NCBI RefSeq assembly: GCF_900609055.1
Contig: NZ_UXAW01000118.1
Location: 1 to 64,000 of the forward strand
Reading direction: 5' to 3'
Length of the DNA stretch: 64,000 nucleotides
From: Pseudogemmobacter humi
GTDB taxonomy: Bacteria; Pseudomonadota; Alphaproteobacteria; Rhodobacterales; Rhodobacteraceae
The stretch's first letter is position 1; every line of letters starts with the position of its first letter. Positions 32,352 through 41,527 of the stretch are shown here, one piece after another. A model generated the notes under the pieces. The model searched no databases, was not told where the DNA came from, and saw only the letters and a program-made list of their open reading frames with translations. The position numbers and the translations under genes were made by a program.

Positions 32352-34055
32352 TCAGGCGGCCGAGAGCCTTGCGTAGCGCCCGCCGGAAAGCGCCAGCTCC
32401 GCATGGCTGCCGGTCTCGGTGATCTGCCCCTCCTCCATCACCACGATACGGTCGGCGTCGCGGATCGTGGCAAGGCGATGCGCGATCACCAGCGTCGTGC
32501 GCCCCTCGGCCAAGCGTTCCAGCGCGGCCTGGATCTCGCGTTCGGTTTCCGTGTCCAGCGCCGAGGTCGCCTCGTCGAGGATCAGGATCGGCGGGTTCTT
32601 CAGGAACACCCGGGCGATGGCGACGCGCTGCTTCTGCCCGCCCGACAGCATCACCCCACGCTCGCCCACCACCGTGTCGAGGCCCTGGGGCAGTCGCTCG
32701 ATCATCCCGGTCAGTTGTGCGGCATCGGCGGCGGCGAGGATCTCGGCCTCGGTCGCGTCCAGCCGGCCGTAGGCGATGTTCTCGCGCAGGGTGCCGCCGA
32801 ACAGATAGACATCCTGGCTGACGATGCCGATCTGACGGCGCAGGCTTTCCAGCGTGAAGCTTTTCACGTCATGGCCGTCGAGGGTGATCGCGCCGGAATC
32901 CGGCTCGTAGAACCGCGGGAGCAGCGCCAGCAGCGTGGTCTTGCCCGCGCCCGAGGGGCCGACGAAGGCGAGCGTCTCGCCGGGGCTGACCTCGAAACTG
33001 ACGCCGCGCAGCACCGGCCGGGCGGGATCGTAGCCGAAGGTGACATCCTGGAACCGGACATTGCCGGTGAGCGCGGGCGCGGGGCCCGCGCCGGGGGTAT
33101 CGGCAATGTCGGGCTCGGTCGCCAGCAGTTCCTGATAGCGGCGGAAGCCTGCGATCCCCTTGGGATAGGTCTCCAGCACGGCAGCGATCTTTTCCAGCGG
33201 GCGGAAGAACACGCCCGACAGCAGCAGGAACCCGACGAAGCCCCCGGCCGTGAGCGAGCCGTTCAGCACATAGCCCGCGCCCGCCACCATGATCAGCACC
33301 TGGACCCCGCGCATGCCGATATAGTTCAGCGCCTGGCTTGCCGCCATGATGCGGTAGGCCTCCAGCTTGGTCTGGCGATACATCGCATTGTCATGGGCGA
33401 AGCGTTCGCGTTCGTGATCCTCGTTGCCGAAGGCCTGGACCACGCGGATGCCGCCGACGTTCTCCTCCATCCGCACGTTGAAATTCGCCACGCGGGAATA
33501 GATCGCGCGCCAGGTCGCGGTCATCCGCCCGCCGAAGACCGAGACGATTCCCACCGCCACCGGCACGATCACCGCGGTCATGATCGCCAGCGGCGCATGC
33601 AGCCACAGCATCAGCGCGAAGGCGCCGGCAAAGGTCATGATGGCGATGAACAGATCCTCGGGGCCGTGATGGGCGACCTCGCCGATCTCTTCCAGGTCGC
33701 GGGTGACGCGGGAAACCAGATGGCCGGTGCGCTGGCGGTCGAACCAGCTCCAGGACAGTTTCTGCACGTGATCGAAGGCGCGGCGGCGCATCTCGGTCTC
33801 GATATTGATGCCGAGCATATGGCCCCAATAGGTGACGACCGCCATCAGCCCGGTGTTGACCAGGTAAACCGCCATCAGCAGCAGCGCCGCGGTCAGCGTC
33901 AGCGACCAGTTGCCCGCGGGCAGCAGCACGTCGATGAAGCCGCGCACCGCCAGCGGGAAGGCCAGTTCCAGAAGGCCCGACAGCACGGCGCAGCCGAAGT
34001 CGATCCAGAACAGCATTTTCCAGGGCCGGTAATAGGCGAAGAAGTCCCGCAGCAT
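32352..34055 (-). CDS. ABC exporter, half-transporter with fused membrane and ATPase domains (MsbA/MdlB type)
   Basis: A 567-residue inner-membrane protein acting as a dimer. Residues ~10-300 hold six membrane helices with the ABC type IV coupling text NFNVRMEENVGGIRVVQAFGNEDHERERF. The ATPase domain has Walker A FVGPSGAGKTT, Q-loop IVSQDVYLFGGTLRENIAYG, signature MLSGGQKQR, Walker B ILILDEATSALD and H-loop VIAHRLATI. ATG at 34055 is given; the GTG at 34058 is possible because AGGA stands five bases before it. It is divergent from a TonB receptor gene, so export of a siderophore or lipid are both possible; nothing in the sequence fixes the substrate. Confidence 0.88.
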   Translation of the reverse strand: MLRDFFAYYRPWKMLFWIDFGCAVLSGLLELAFPLAVRGFIDVLLPAGNWSLTLTAALLLMAVYLVNTGLMAVVTYWGHMLGINIETEMRRRAFDHVQKLSWSWFDRQRTGHLVSRVTRDLEEIGEVAHHGPEDLFIAIMTFAGAFALMLWLHAPLAIMTAVIVPVAVGIVSVFGGRMTATWRAIYSRVANFNVRMEENVGGIRVVQAFGNEDHERERFAHDNAMYRQTKLEAYRIMAASQALNYIGMRGVQVLIMVAGAGYVLNGSLTAGGFVGFLLLSGVFFRPLEKIAAVLETYPKGIAGFRRYQELLATEPDIADTPGAGPAPALTGNVRFQDVTFGYDPARPVLRGVSFEVSPGETLAFVGPSGAGKTTLLALLPRFYEPDSGAITLDGHDVKSFTLESLRRQIGIVSQDVYLFGGTLRENIAYGRLDATEAEILAAADAAQLTGMIERLPQGLDTVVGERGVMLSGGQKQRVAIARVFLKNPPILILDEATSALDTETEREIQAALERLAEGRTTLVIAHRLATIRDADRIVVMEEGQITETGSHAELALSGGRYARLSAA

Positions 34056-34171
34056 CACATCATTCCTGCCAGCGCGGCCAGAGGCGGCCGATACCCCGGC
34101 TTCGCCCTCCGGGCGCGAATGGTCAAGAGGGCAGCGGGGCGATCCGCCCGGTTCCGCCGGTGCGGGTCTTA

Positions 34172-34189
34172 AACATGCGATTGCATGTT
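34172..34189. promoter_or_regulatory. Inverted repeat AACATGC-GATT-GCATGTT upstream of a TonB receptor gene
   Basis: Perfect 7-bp arms with a 4-bp centre, 69-86 bp before the start at 34258, in the divergent interval with the ABC exporter. A regulator-binding site is likely; the MarR protein encoded at 36312 is one candidate. No classical Fur box was seen here. Confidence 0.5.
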
Positions 34190-34257
34190 CAGCCGGCCCG
34201 TGCTATTTCCCCGACAGCCAGGACCAGGTCTCAGCCAGCCACCGACAGGAGACCCAT

Positions 34258-36267
34258 ATGGCCGAATCCCGCCTTTTCCCCCGCCGTCGCGCCCTGCTGC
34301 GCAACCCCCTCCTCGCCGCGCTTCTCGCGGGCAGCGCCCTCGTCTCCTCTCCGCCCGCGGTGCTGGCCCAGGACGGGGCCGAAGGCGAGTTCCTCGGCAC
34401 CATCCTGCTCGACCCGATGCACAGCCGCGCGCGCGACCCCGACGGCAATGCCGCCGACCGCGGCACCAGCCAGTATGTGGCGGATGCCGAGCTTGACCGG
34501 GCGCGGATGGGCAATCTGCGCGACCTGTTCGCGGGGATCGCCTCGGTCTCGGTCGGCGGCGCGATTCCGGTGGCGCAGAAGATCTTCGTCAACGGCGTCG
34601 ATATGCTGAACCTCGCGGTCTCGGTCGATGGGGTGTCGCAGAACAACCGGATCTTCCACCATGTCTCGGCCAATGCCTTCGATCCGGGGCTGATGAAATT
34701 CGTCCGCGTCGATGCCGGCGCAGCACCGGCCGATGCCGGGCCGCATGCCATGGCCGGCGCCGTGGTGATGGAGACGGTGGATGCCGCCGACATCCTCGAT
34801 GAGGGGCAGACGTTCGGCGGCAACGCCCGGCTGTCCTACGGCGACAACGGCAGCACCTTCGGCCGTTCCGCCACCCTGGCAGGGCGGCACGGCGGTTTTG
34901 AATGGCTGGCCTATCTGAAATCCATGACCGGCGAGGATTACAAGACCGGCGCGGGCACGGTGATCAAAGGCAGCGCCGCCGATCTTCAGACCGCGCTGCT
35001 GAAACTGGCCTACGAGACCCCGGACGGCCATCGCTTCGAGCTTTCCGGCCAGCGGATGGACGACGATGCCCTGCGCCCCTACCGGGCCAATTTCATCAGC
35101 GACGGACGCCCCTTCCCGCTGCGCCGCTATGAAACCGAACGCACCTCCTGGGCGCTTTCCTACGAGAATACCCAAGGCTCCGGCTTCTGGGATCCGCGCG
35201 TGACCATCGGCCGGTCCGCGGTTGCCATCGGCGTCGATCAGCCGCTCGACCCCACGCTCGGGGTCAGCCGGGGCGAAACCAGCACCGTCTCGGCCAGGGT
35301 CGAGAACCGCTTCCACCTGGGCGGCACCGATACGATCACCACCGGGGTGGATTTCTATGATCGCGAAAGCACCTATCGCGACAACACCAACCCGGGCGTC
35401 AGCGAGCGGGCGAAGAATGTCGGCCTCTTCGCCCAGGCCCGGCTTGACCCGTCCGAGGCGCTTTCGGTCTCGTTCGGGCTGCGCTACGACCGCCAGGACT
35501 TTACCGGCACCTCGGGCTGGGAGGGCAGTTTCTCGGGCCTCAGCGGCAATGCCTCGGTGGCCTGGAACGTGACCGAAGACCTGCGGCTGCGGGCGGGGGC
35601 GTCTTCGGTGTTCGGCGGCCTGACGATCGAGGACAATTTCATCTTCAATCCGGCCTGGAATTACGGCGCGATGAAATCCTCACGCTCAACCAACTACACG
35701 CTCGGCTTCGATTACGAGACCGGCGTGCTGCGGCTGGACGGCGAGCTGTTCCTGACCAGGCTCGACGATGTGCGGCTGGCCAGCTTCCGGGTGAACGGGG
35801 TGGGCGATGCGGAAAGCCGCGGCTTCAACCTGGGCCTCGGCTACGGCTGGGAGGGCGGCTATCTGCGCGCCAGCTATTCGCACAGCAAGATCAAGGTGAA
35901 CGGCGTGGGCAGCGACAGCTATGCGGCGCTGGACCTTGGCGCACCTCTGGGCGGCGTCTTCTCGGTCGAGGCGCAGCACACGCCCGAGGGCAGCGATTTC
36001 ACCTGGGGCGGCGCCATCCGCGGCGCGGCCTCTTACGACGAGATCAACGCCGGCGCCAATCAGGGCCTTGCGGGCTATGCGGTGCTGGATCTGTTCACCG
36101 AATATGCCTCGCCCCAGGTCGAAGGGCTGACGATCCGGGCCGAGGTGAACAATGTCTTCGACAAGGAATATGCCGACCGCGCCACCTATGGCGCCGATTA
36201 TTCCAGCGTGACCCCGTTCTACGAGCCCGGCCGCACGCTTTCCATCGTGGCTGCACTGAAGTTCTGA
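34258..36267 (+). CDS. TonB-dependent receptor, FetA/FrpB-like
   Basis: A 669-residue outer-membrane receptor. The signal peptide is ~1-38 (ending AVLA|QD). The plug includes LGTILLDPM, GNLRDLFAGIASVSVGGAIPVAQKIFVNGVDMLNLAVSVDGVSQNNRIFHHVSANAFDPGLMKFVRVDAGAAPADAGPHAMAGAVVMET; the barrel ends VEGLTIRAEVNNVFDKEYADR...FYEPGRTLSIVAALKF. The plug text with its His-His pair is like FetA/FrpB receptors of Neisseria and is clearly paralogous to the receptor at 41528. The gene precedes, on the other strand, a FetB-type binding-protein/permease operon. A xenosiderophore, probably catecholate, is the inferred ligand. Confidence 0.85.
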   Translation: MAESRLFPRRRALLRNPLLAALLAGSALVSSPPAVLAQDGAEGEFLGTILLDPMHSRARDPDGNAADRGTSQYVADAELDRARMGNLRDLFAGIASVSVGGAIPVAQKIFVNGVDMLNLAVSVDGVSQNNRIFHHVSANAFDPGLMKFVRVDAGAAPADAGPHAMAGAVVMETVDAADILDEGQTFGGNARLSYGDNGSTFGRSATLAGRHGGFEWLAYLKSMTGEDYKTGAGTVIKGSAADLQTALLKLAYETPDGHRFELSGQRMDDDALRPYRANFISDGRPFPLRRYETERTSWALSYENTQGSGFWDPRVTIGRSAVAIGVDQPLDPTLGVSRGETSTVSARVENRFHLGGTDTITTGVDFYDRESTYRDNTNPGVSERAKNVGLFAQARLDPSEALSVSFGLRYDRQDFTGTSGWEGSFSGLSGNASVAWNVTEDLRLRAGASSVFGGLTIEDNFIFNPAWNYGAMKSSRSTNYTLGFDYETGVLRLDGELFLTRLDDVRLASFRVNGVGDAESRGFNLGLGYGWEGGYLRASYSHSKIKVNGVGSDSYAALDLGAPLGGVFSVEAQHTPEGSDFTWGGAIRGAASYDEINAGANQGLAGYAVLDLFTEYASPQVEGLTIRAEVNNVFDKEYADRATYGADYSSVTPFYEPGRTLSIVAALKF

Positions 36268-36288
36268 GCCGCTGCACGGTTCTTGCAG

Positions 36289-36312
36289 GGGGGCGGGAAA
36301 CCGCCCCCTTTT
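36289..36312. terminator. Rho-independent terminator after the receptor gene
   Basis: GGGGGCGG (36289-36296), loop GAAA, CCGCCCCC (36301-36308) and TTTT. It lies between the receptor stop and the convergent marR stop. Confidence 0.75.
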
Positions 36313-36815
36313 CAGTCGTATAGCCGGTTCAGCATCCGCACCAGGGTATAGGCCTCGGCCTGGCTGATCCGCGGCGCGAAGGCGGCCTGGATCTTTTCGG
36401 CATAGACGTTCCAGATCCGCTCCTGCATCCCCTCGGCGGCCCCGGTCAGCCGCACGACCTGGGCGCGCCCTGCCCCGCCCGAGGCCTCGCGCCGCAAGAG
36501 CCCGGCCCTGACCATCCGCGAGACATGGCGCGACAGCGCGTATTGCGCCACGAACAGCCGCTTTTGCAGCGCGAGCATCTGGATGCCCTTCTCGCCCGCA
36601 CTGTCGGCGGCCTCGATGATCTCATACCAGATCGGGTCCTGGATCCCCATCTCGCGCAGGCTCTTCTCGATTTCGGGCATGATGGTGCGCTGGATGCGCT
36701 GAAGCGCGAAAAAGACCCTGTTATAGCCGATTCCGGGGTCGGGATCGCCGAAAAAGGCGGCGCCTTCGGCGGCGGTCAGGGGGGGATCCCTCGTCTCGGT
36801 CTCGGCTGTGGTCAC
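36312..36815 (-). CDS. MarR-family transcriptional regulator
   Basis: A 167-residue DNA-binding protein. The winged helix reads GIQMLALQKRLFVAQYALSRHVSRMVRAGLLRREASGGAGRAQVVRLTGAAEGMQERIW, with the usual wing between the last two strands. It begins with a GTG (36815) preceded by CAGGAG. It is the last gene of the six-gene iron-uptake operon, 50 bp after the ATPase gene, and may act on the receptor promoters nearby. Confidence 0.85.
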   Translation of the reverse strand: MTTAETETRDPPLTAAEGAAFFGDPDPGIGYNRVFFALQRIQRTIMPEIEKSLREMGIQDPIWYEIIEAADSAGEKGIQMLALQKRLFVAQYALSRHVSRMVRAGLLRREASGGAGRAQVVRLTGAAEGMQERIWNVYAEKIQAAFAPRISQAEAYTLVRMLNRLYD

Positions 36816-36865
36816 GGGCGCTCCTGCTGGCGGACACGGGGTGCCGCGACCATAGCGCCCCCGGC

Positions 36866-37624
36866 TCAGCCATACCAGAAGGCGAAGCGCCGGCCGCCGA
36901 TCTCGCGCACCTCGATCTCCATGTCGTAGATCTGATGCAGCCGTTCGGGGGTGACGATTTCCCCGGGCGTGCCGGTGCAGAGCACCCGGCCCGCCCGCAT
37001 GGCGACGATCCGGTCGGAATGCGCGCTGGCGAAGTTGATGTCATGCAGCACCACGACCACGGTCTTGCCCAGATCATGCGCCGCCTCGCGCAGGATGCGC
37101 ATCATCGCGCGGGCGTTCTTCATGTCGAGATTGTTCAAGGGCTCGTCCAGCAGCAGATAATCGGTCTCCTGCGCCAGGACCATGGCGACGAAGGCACGCT
37201 GGCGCTGCCCGCCGGAAAGCTGGTCGAGAAAGCGCCCGGCAAGGCCGGTCAGGTCGAGGTAATCCAGCGCGTGATCCACCGCGCGGCGGTCCTCGTCGGT
37301 CGGGCGGCCGCGGTTGTGCGGCCAGCGCCCGAAGCCCACCAGTTCGCGCACCGTCAGCCGGGCGGTCAGGTGGTTCTCCTGCCGCAGCACGGCCAGCTTC
37401 TTCGCCAGCTCCGGCCCGGCGGCGTGGAACACCTCTGTCCCGTCGACCGTGACGCTGCCGCCATCGGGCTGCACCAGCCGCGCGATGACTGAGAGCAGCG
37501 TCGATTTCCCCGCGCCGTTCGCGCCGATGATCGTGGTGATGCCGCCCCGGGGCAGCACCAGGCTCACATCGTCCAGCACCAGGGCGGGGCCGTAGCTTTT
37601 GCGCAGGTTGCGGGTTTCGATCAT
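36866..37624 (-). CDS. Iron-siderophore ABC transporter ATPase (FecE/FetE-type)
   Basis: A 252-residue cytoplasmic ATPase. Walker A is IGANGAGKST, Q-loop LRQENHLTARLTV, signature LSGGQRQRAF, Walker B YLLLDEPLNNLD and H-loop VLHDINFA. The text QENHLTARLTVRELVGFGRWPHNRGRPT is that of siderophore importers of the YclP/FatE group. The ATG overlaps the preceding permease stop (ATGA). It powers the two permeases at 37621-39547 with the binding protein at 39525. Confidence 0.9.
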   Translation of the reverse strand: MIETRNLRKSYGPALVLDDVSLVLPRGGITTIIGANGAGKSTLLSVIARLVQPDGGSVTVDGTEVFHAAGPELAKKLAVLRQENHLTARLTVRELVGFGRWPHNRGRPTDEDRRAVDHALDYLDLTGLAGRFLDQLSGGQRQRAFVAMVLAQETDYLLLDEPLNNLDMKNARAMMRILREAAHDLGKTVVVVLHDINFASAHSDRIVAMRAGRVLCTGTPGEIVTPERLHQIYDMEIEVREIGGRRFAFWYG

Positions 37625-38580
37625 CGGCGCCCTCCGGCCAGCAAGAGCAGGATGAACACCACCCCGCCGAAGAATTCGATCACGATGCCAAGCGCGGTGT
37701 TGAAGGCAAAGGCCCGCTCCAGCACGGTCTGCCCGGCGACCAGCAACAGGATCGCGACGAGGCTCGCCGCCGGCAACAGCACCGCATGGCGCGAGGTGCC
37801 CACCGCCAGATGCGCAAGGCTGACCGCCAGCAGGCCGAAGAAGGTGACGGGGCCCACGAGCGCGGTCGAGACCGAGACCAGCACCGAAACCATGGCCAGG
37901 ACCATCAGCACCTCGCGCCGCCACCGGATGCCGAGGTTCACCGCGATCGGGCGCCCGAGGCCGATCACATCCAGCCGCCGGGCGTTGCGCGCGACCCAGA
38001 GCGTGACCAGCGCGGTCAGCCCCCAGCCGATCCCCATCAGCACCGGCTCGATGGTGCCGAAACTGGCGAAAAGCATGTCGGAAAGCACCATGAACTCGTT
38101 CGGGTCAAGCAGGCGCTGCACGAATTCCGCCAGCGTGCGCAGGAAGATCCCGAACACCACGCCGATCAGCAACAGGCGGTGCAGGCTGCGCTCCTCGCCC
38201 AGAAACAGCCAGCGGTAGAGCGCCATCGAACAGCCCACCATCAGCGCCACCTTGGCCGCGAACAACAGCCGCGCGTCCTGCTGCGCCAGCGCGGCCGAGC
38301 CGAGGACGGCGACCAGAACCGTCGAGGTCAGCACATAAAGCGCGTCGAACCCCATGATCGAGGGCGTCAGGATCCGGTTGGCGGTGACGGTCTGGAACAA
38401 GACCGTCGAGATGGCCACCGCATGGGCGACCAGCACCAGCCCCGCCAGCTTCATGCCGCGGAATTTCAGCACGAAATCCCAGTTGCCGCGCACGCCGAGC
38501 GTCATGAAGGCGGCCACCGCCGCCAGCACCAGCACCGTCAGCACGACCAGCGCGAGACGGGCGCGGCGCTCAGGCGGCAT
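37621..38580 (-). CDS. Iron-siderophore ABC permease 2 (FecCD family)
   Basis: A 319-residue inner-membrane protein with about nine hydrophobic segments. The FecCD text FQTVTANRILTPSIMGFDALYVLTST and GPVTFFGLLAVSLAHLAVGTSRHAVLLPAASLVAILLLVAGQ is present, including the G-rich coupling loop. It pairs with the neighbouring permease; the two genes overlap by 11 bases, and the next gene (ATPase) by four. Confidence 0.9.
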   Translation of the reverse strand: MPPERRARLALVVLTVLVLAAVAAFMTLGVRGNWDFVLKFRGMKLAGLVLVAHAVAISTVLFQTVTANRILTPSIMGFDALYVLTSTVLVAVLGSAALAQQDARLLFAAKVALMVGCSMALYRWLFLGEERSLHRLLLIGVVFGIFLRTLAEFVQRLLDPNEFMVLSDMLFASFGTIEPVLMGIGWGLTALVTLWVARNARRLDVIGLGRPIAVNLGIRWRREVLMVLAMVSVLVSVSTALVGPVTFFGLLAVSLAHLAVGTSRHAVLLPAASLVAILLLVAGQTVLERAFAFNTALGIVIEFFGGVVFILLLLAGGRR

Positions 38581-39547
38581 CCGCGCGCCTCCGCAGGAGC
38601 AGGATCAGAAAGACGAGGCTGCCGATCACGCCGAGGATGGTCCCGACCGGGATCTCGTAAGGCGCGCGCAAGGTCCGGCCGAGGATGTCGCACCCCAGCA
38701 CGAGCCCCGCGCCCGAGACCGCCACCCAGGGCACCGCGCGGCGCATGTTGTCGCCAAGCGCGAGGCTCACGAGGTTCGGCACGATCAGCCCGAGGAAAGG
38801 GATGATCCCAACCGTCACCACCACCACCGCCGTGACCAGCGAGACGATGGCCAGCCCCAGCCCCACCACCCGGCCATGCGCGAGGCCGAGCGAGGCCGCC
38901 ATGTCGCGCCCCAGCCCCGCCAGCGTGAAACGGTCGGCGGTGATCCAGGCCAGACCCGCCACTGCCGCGCCAAGCCACAACAGCTCATAGCGCCCGCGCA
39001 ACACGCCCGAGAGGTCGCCCTGGGTCCAGGCCAGCACGGTCTGCATCAGGTCGGCGCGATAGGCGAAGAAGGTGGTCACCGCCTGAAGCACTCCGGTCAG
39101 GATGATGCCGATCAGCGGCACCATCATCTGATCGCGCAACGGCACCCGGCGCAGGATCAAAAGGAACAGCCCCGTCCCCGCCATGGCGAAAACCGCACCC
39201 ACCGCCATCTTGACGATCACCGGGGCGCCGGGGGCCAGCAGCGTCATCACGAGAAGCCCCATCCCCGCCGCCTCGACCGTGCCCACGGTCGAGGGCTCGA
39301 CAAAGCGGTTGCGGATCACGATCTGCATCAACAGCCCCGCGATCGCCATCGACGCGCCCGAGAGCACCAGCGCCAGCATCCTGGGCACCCGGCTTTCCCA
39401 CAGCACCAGCCAGGCGCGGTCGTCGCCCGCGGCCAGCGCGGCAAGGCTGAGGTCCGAGACCCCCACCATCAGGCTGGTGCAGGCCAGAGCCGCCGTCAGC
39501 AGGAATGCGGCCAGCAGCGGCAAGTTACCCCGCCGCCCCAAGCGCAT
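38570..39547 (-). CDS. Iron-siderophore ABC permease 1 (FecCD family)
   Basis: A 325-residue inner-membrane protein. RVPRMLALVLSGASMAIAGLLMQIVIRNRFVEPSTVGTVEAAGMG and VTVGIIPFLGLIVPNLVSLALGDNMRRAVPWVAVSGAGLVLGCDILGRTLRAPYEIPVGTILGVIGSLVFLILLLRR are the family hallmarks. It starts inside the 3' end of the binding-protein gene (23-bp overlap) and overlaps the next permease by 11 bp, so the operon is translationally coupled throughout. Confidence 0.92.
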   Translation of the reverse strand: MRLGRRGNLPLLAAFLLTAALACTSLMVGVSDLSLAALAAGDDRAWLVLWESRVPRMLALVLSGASMAIAGLLMQIVIRNRFVEPSTVGTVEAAGMGLLVMTLLAPGAPVIVKMAVGAVFAMAGTGLFLLILRRVPLRDQMMVPLIGIILTGVLQAVTTFFAYRADLMQTVLAWTQGDLSGVLRGRYELLWLGAAVAGLAWITADRFTLAGLGRDMAASLGLAHGRVVGLGLAIVSLVTAVVVVTVGIIPFLGLIVPNLVSLALGDNMRRAVPWVAVSGAGLVLGCDILGRTLRAPYEIPVGTILGVIGSLVFLILLLRRRADAA

Positions 39548-40433
39548 CGGCCATCTGATCCAGCAGGATCGTCATCGCGGTATAGCCGCCGAAGGTGATA
39601 TAGGCCGCATTCGGGTCGAGCAGCACGACATGGCCATCCTGCACGGCCCTCGTCCCGGCCATCAGCGCATTGTCGAGCACCGCTTTCGCGCCCTCGCCCG
39701 CGGCTCCGACGCCTGCATCGCGGTCGACGACGAAGATCCAGTCGGGGTTGCGCTCCAGGATATACTCGAACGAGATCACATCGCCGCCGTGGAAACGGTC
39801 GTCGATCCCCTCTTCGACCGGGGCGAAGCCCAGTTCGGTATGGATCCAGCCAAGCCGCGAGGTCGGGCCGTAAGCGCCCAGCTTGCCGCCGTTCGTCACC
39901 AGGATCAGCGCGGTGCCCGACCCCGGCGCCACCTGCTTCAGCCGGTCGATCCGGGCGTCGAGATCGGCGACCAGTTCCCCGGCCTTCGCCTCCAGCCCGA
40001 AGATCTGCCCCACCGCGCGGATATTGCGGCGCACCGCCTCGAAATGATTGCCTTCAAGGCTCAGATCCACCGTCGGCAGCAGCGAGGACATCTGGCCGTA
40101 TACCGGCGCGGTGCGGGTGCCGACGATCATCAGATCCGCCCCGGCGGCGGCGATGGCCTCGTAATCGGGCTCGAAGATCGTGCCCATCTTCGGATGTTCG
40201 TCCCCGGCGTATTCCGCCAGATACGCGGGCAGATTACTGCCCAGCACGCCCGCGGGATGTGCCCCGAGCGCCGCCGCGATGTCGAGCGCGTTGATGTCGA
40301 GGATCAGCACCTTGCCCACCGGCGCATCCACCACCGTCTCGCCCTGCGAATGGCGGATCGTCACGCTGTCGGCCAGCGCAGGCCCCGCCAGCAGCGCCAG
40401 GGCAAATCCGAAACCCGTCAGAAAACCACGCAT
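39525..40433 (-). CDS. Siderophore-binding periplasmic protein (FetB/FatB/YclQ type)
   Basis: A 302-residue periplasmic protein with a signal peptide (MRGFLTGFGFALALLAGPALA). The type III binding-protein text is KVLILDINALDIAAALGAHPAGVLGSNLPAYLAEYAGDEHPKMGTIFEPDYEAIAAAGADLMIVGTR, then YGPTSRLGWIHTELGFAPVEEGIDDRFHGGDVISFEYILERNPDWIFVVDRDAG. This subgroup includes CeuE, YclQ and Neisseria FetB and usually takes catecholate siderophores. A very strong AAGGAGAGG site precedes the ATG at 40433. Confidence 0.9.
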   Translation of the reverse strand: MRGFLTGFGFALALLAGPALADSVTIRHSQGETVVDAPVGKVLILDINALDIAAALGAHPAGVLGSNLPAYLAEYAGDEHPKMGTIFEPDYEAIAAAGADLMIVGTRTAPVYGQMSSLLPTVDLSLEGNHFEAVRRNIRAVGQIFGLEAKAGELVADLDARIDRLKQVAPGSGTALILVTNGGKLGAYGPTSRLGWIHTELGFAPVEEGIDDRFHGGDVISFEYILERNPDWIFVVDRDAGVGAAGEGAKAVLDNALMAGTRAVQDGHVVLLDPNAAYITFGGYTAMTILLDQMADALGAAG

Positions 40434-40453
40434 ATCCCTCTCCTTGCGATCTC

Positions 40454-41344
40454 TCACCGCAACTCCTGCGCGCGGCCGGGGGTGACGCCGAATTCGCGCT
40501 TGAACGCGGTCGAGAAATTCGCCGCGCTGGAATAGCCCGCCATGAAGGCCGCCTGGGCCACGTTCACGCTGCCCCGGCGCAGCGCGGCGAAGGCGGCCTC
40601 CAGCCGCTGTGCGCGGATGAACTCGCTCGGGCTGCAATCCATCGTGCGGCGGCACAGCCGTTGCAGGCTGCGCAGCCCCAGGCCGCAGGCCCGCGCCAGA
40701 TCCTCGGGGCCAAGGTCGGGATCGTCGAGGTGGCTCGCGATATAGCCCGCCAGCGCCGCGATGCGCGGATGGCCCGGCTGCCCGTCGCGCAGGGGCGGCA
40801 CCGCCGCCTGCAACGCCGTAAGGTAGAGATCGACGCCGCGCGACATCAGCGACAGGCTCATCGCCTCGCGCGGGATGGCGCCCAGAACCCCCTGGCGATG
40901 CACCGCGACCATATCCTGCGCGATGGCCAGCATGTCGGCCCCCGGCGTCCAGGCCCGGTGGGTCACATCGCGCGGCAGGCCCGGCAGACGGGCGGGCGGG
41001 CGGATGTCGGGCCCTTCGCTCTCATCCACCTCGCCGGCATGATCCAGCCAGTCGGGATCGGTGATGATGCCGATCTTGACCAGCGGGCGGCCCTGGCTTT
41101 CCAGATATTCCACCCGGCTGCCCGCCGCGACGCGCAGCAGCAGCGCCTGCGGCCCGGTCTGGCCGGGAATCAGCGTGGAAAGCACGAATTCCGCATCATT
41201 CACCAGAAATCTCTGATGCCCGCTGATCAGCAGGAACAGCATCTGCCGGTCTTCCCCGATCTGCATCGCGGAACCCGAGACCCCCGCCGCATCCTCGTTG
41301 CGCAGGCCGATCCGCAGATTGCCGGGATAGTGGAAAACCGTCAT
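40454..41344 (-). CDS. AraC-family transcriptional regulator
   Basis: A 296-residue regulator. The C-terminal ~100 residues contain two helix-turn-helices (LGPEDLARACGLGLRSLQRLCRRTMDCSPSEFIRAQRLEAAFAALRRGSVNVAQAAFMAGYSSAANFSTAFKREFGVTPG). The N-terminal half resembles the siderophore-sensing PchR/MpeR-like group (FLLISGHQRFLVNDAEFVLSTLIPGQTGPQALLLRV). It starts with AGGAGG four bases upstream, is divergent from the second receptor gene and is 20 bp ahead of the binding-protein gene. A siderophore-responsive activator of both is likely. Confidence 0.87.
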   Translation of the reverse strand: MTVFHYPGNLRIGLRNEDAAGVSGSAMQIGEDRQMLFLLISGHQRFLVNDAEFVLSTLIPGQTGPQALLLRVAAGSRVEYLESQGRPLVKIGIITDPDWLDHAGEVDESEGPDIRPPARLPGLPRDVTHRAWTPGADMLAIAQDMVAVHRQGVLGAIPREAMSLSLMSRGVDLYLTALQAAVPPLRDGQPGHPRIAALAGYIASHLDDPDLGPEDLARACGLGLRSLQRLCRRTMDCSPSEFIRAQRLEAAFAALRRGSVNVAQAAFMAGYSSAANFSTAFKREFGVTPGRAQELR

Positions 41345-41438
41345 CCGACCTCCTGTCCCTTCCGTCCGGCTGACGCGCTGTCAAACAAGATTGTCGCTCC
41401 GGCAAAACCCTGCGCGATAGAGCGTGCCCTCGGGTTTC

Positions 41439-41444
41439 TATAAT
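41439..41444 (+). promoter_or_regulatory. -10 element (TATAAT) of the second receptor gene
   Basis: A consensus TATAAT stands 84 bp before the receptor start in the araC/receptor interval. No acceptable -35 hexamer is found 16-18 bp upstream, which fits an AraC-activated promoter. Confidence 0.45.
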
Positions 41445-41527
41445 AACCACGCAAAACACTCAAGAACCGTGCCCGGCCTGCGACACTTCGCGTGAACGGG
41501 GCGGTCCGCTGACCAGAAGGACCGAAC

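Noticed and set aside
41345-41527. Fur or Irr box upstream of the second receptor
   Set aside because: No convincing match to 19-bp Fur-type or TTCTAAA-type Irr motifs; only the TATAAT -10 can be supported.
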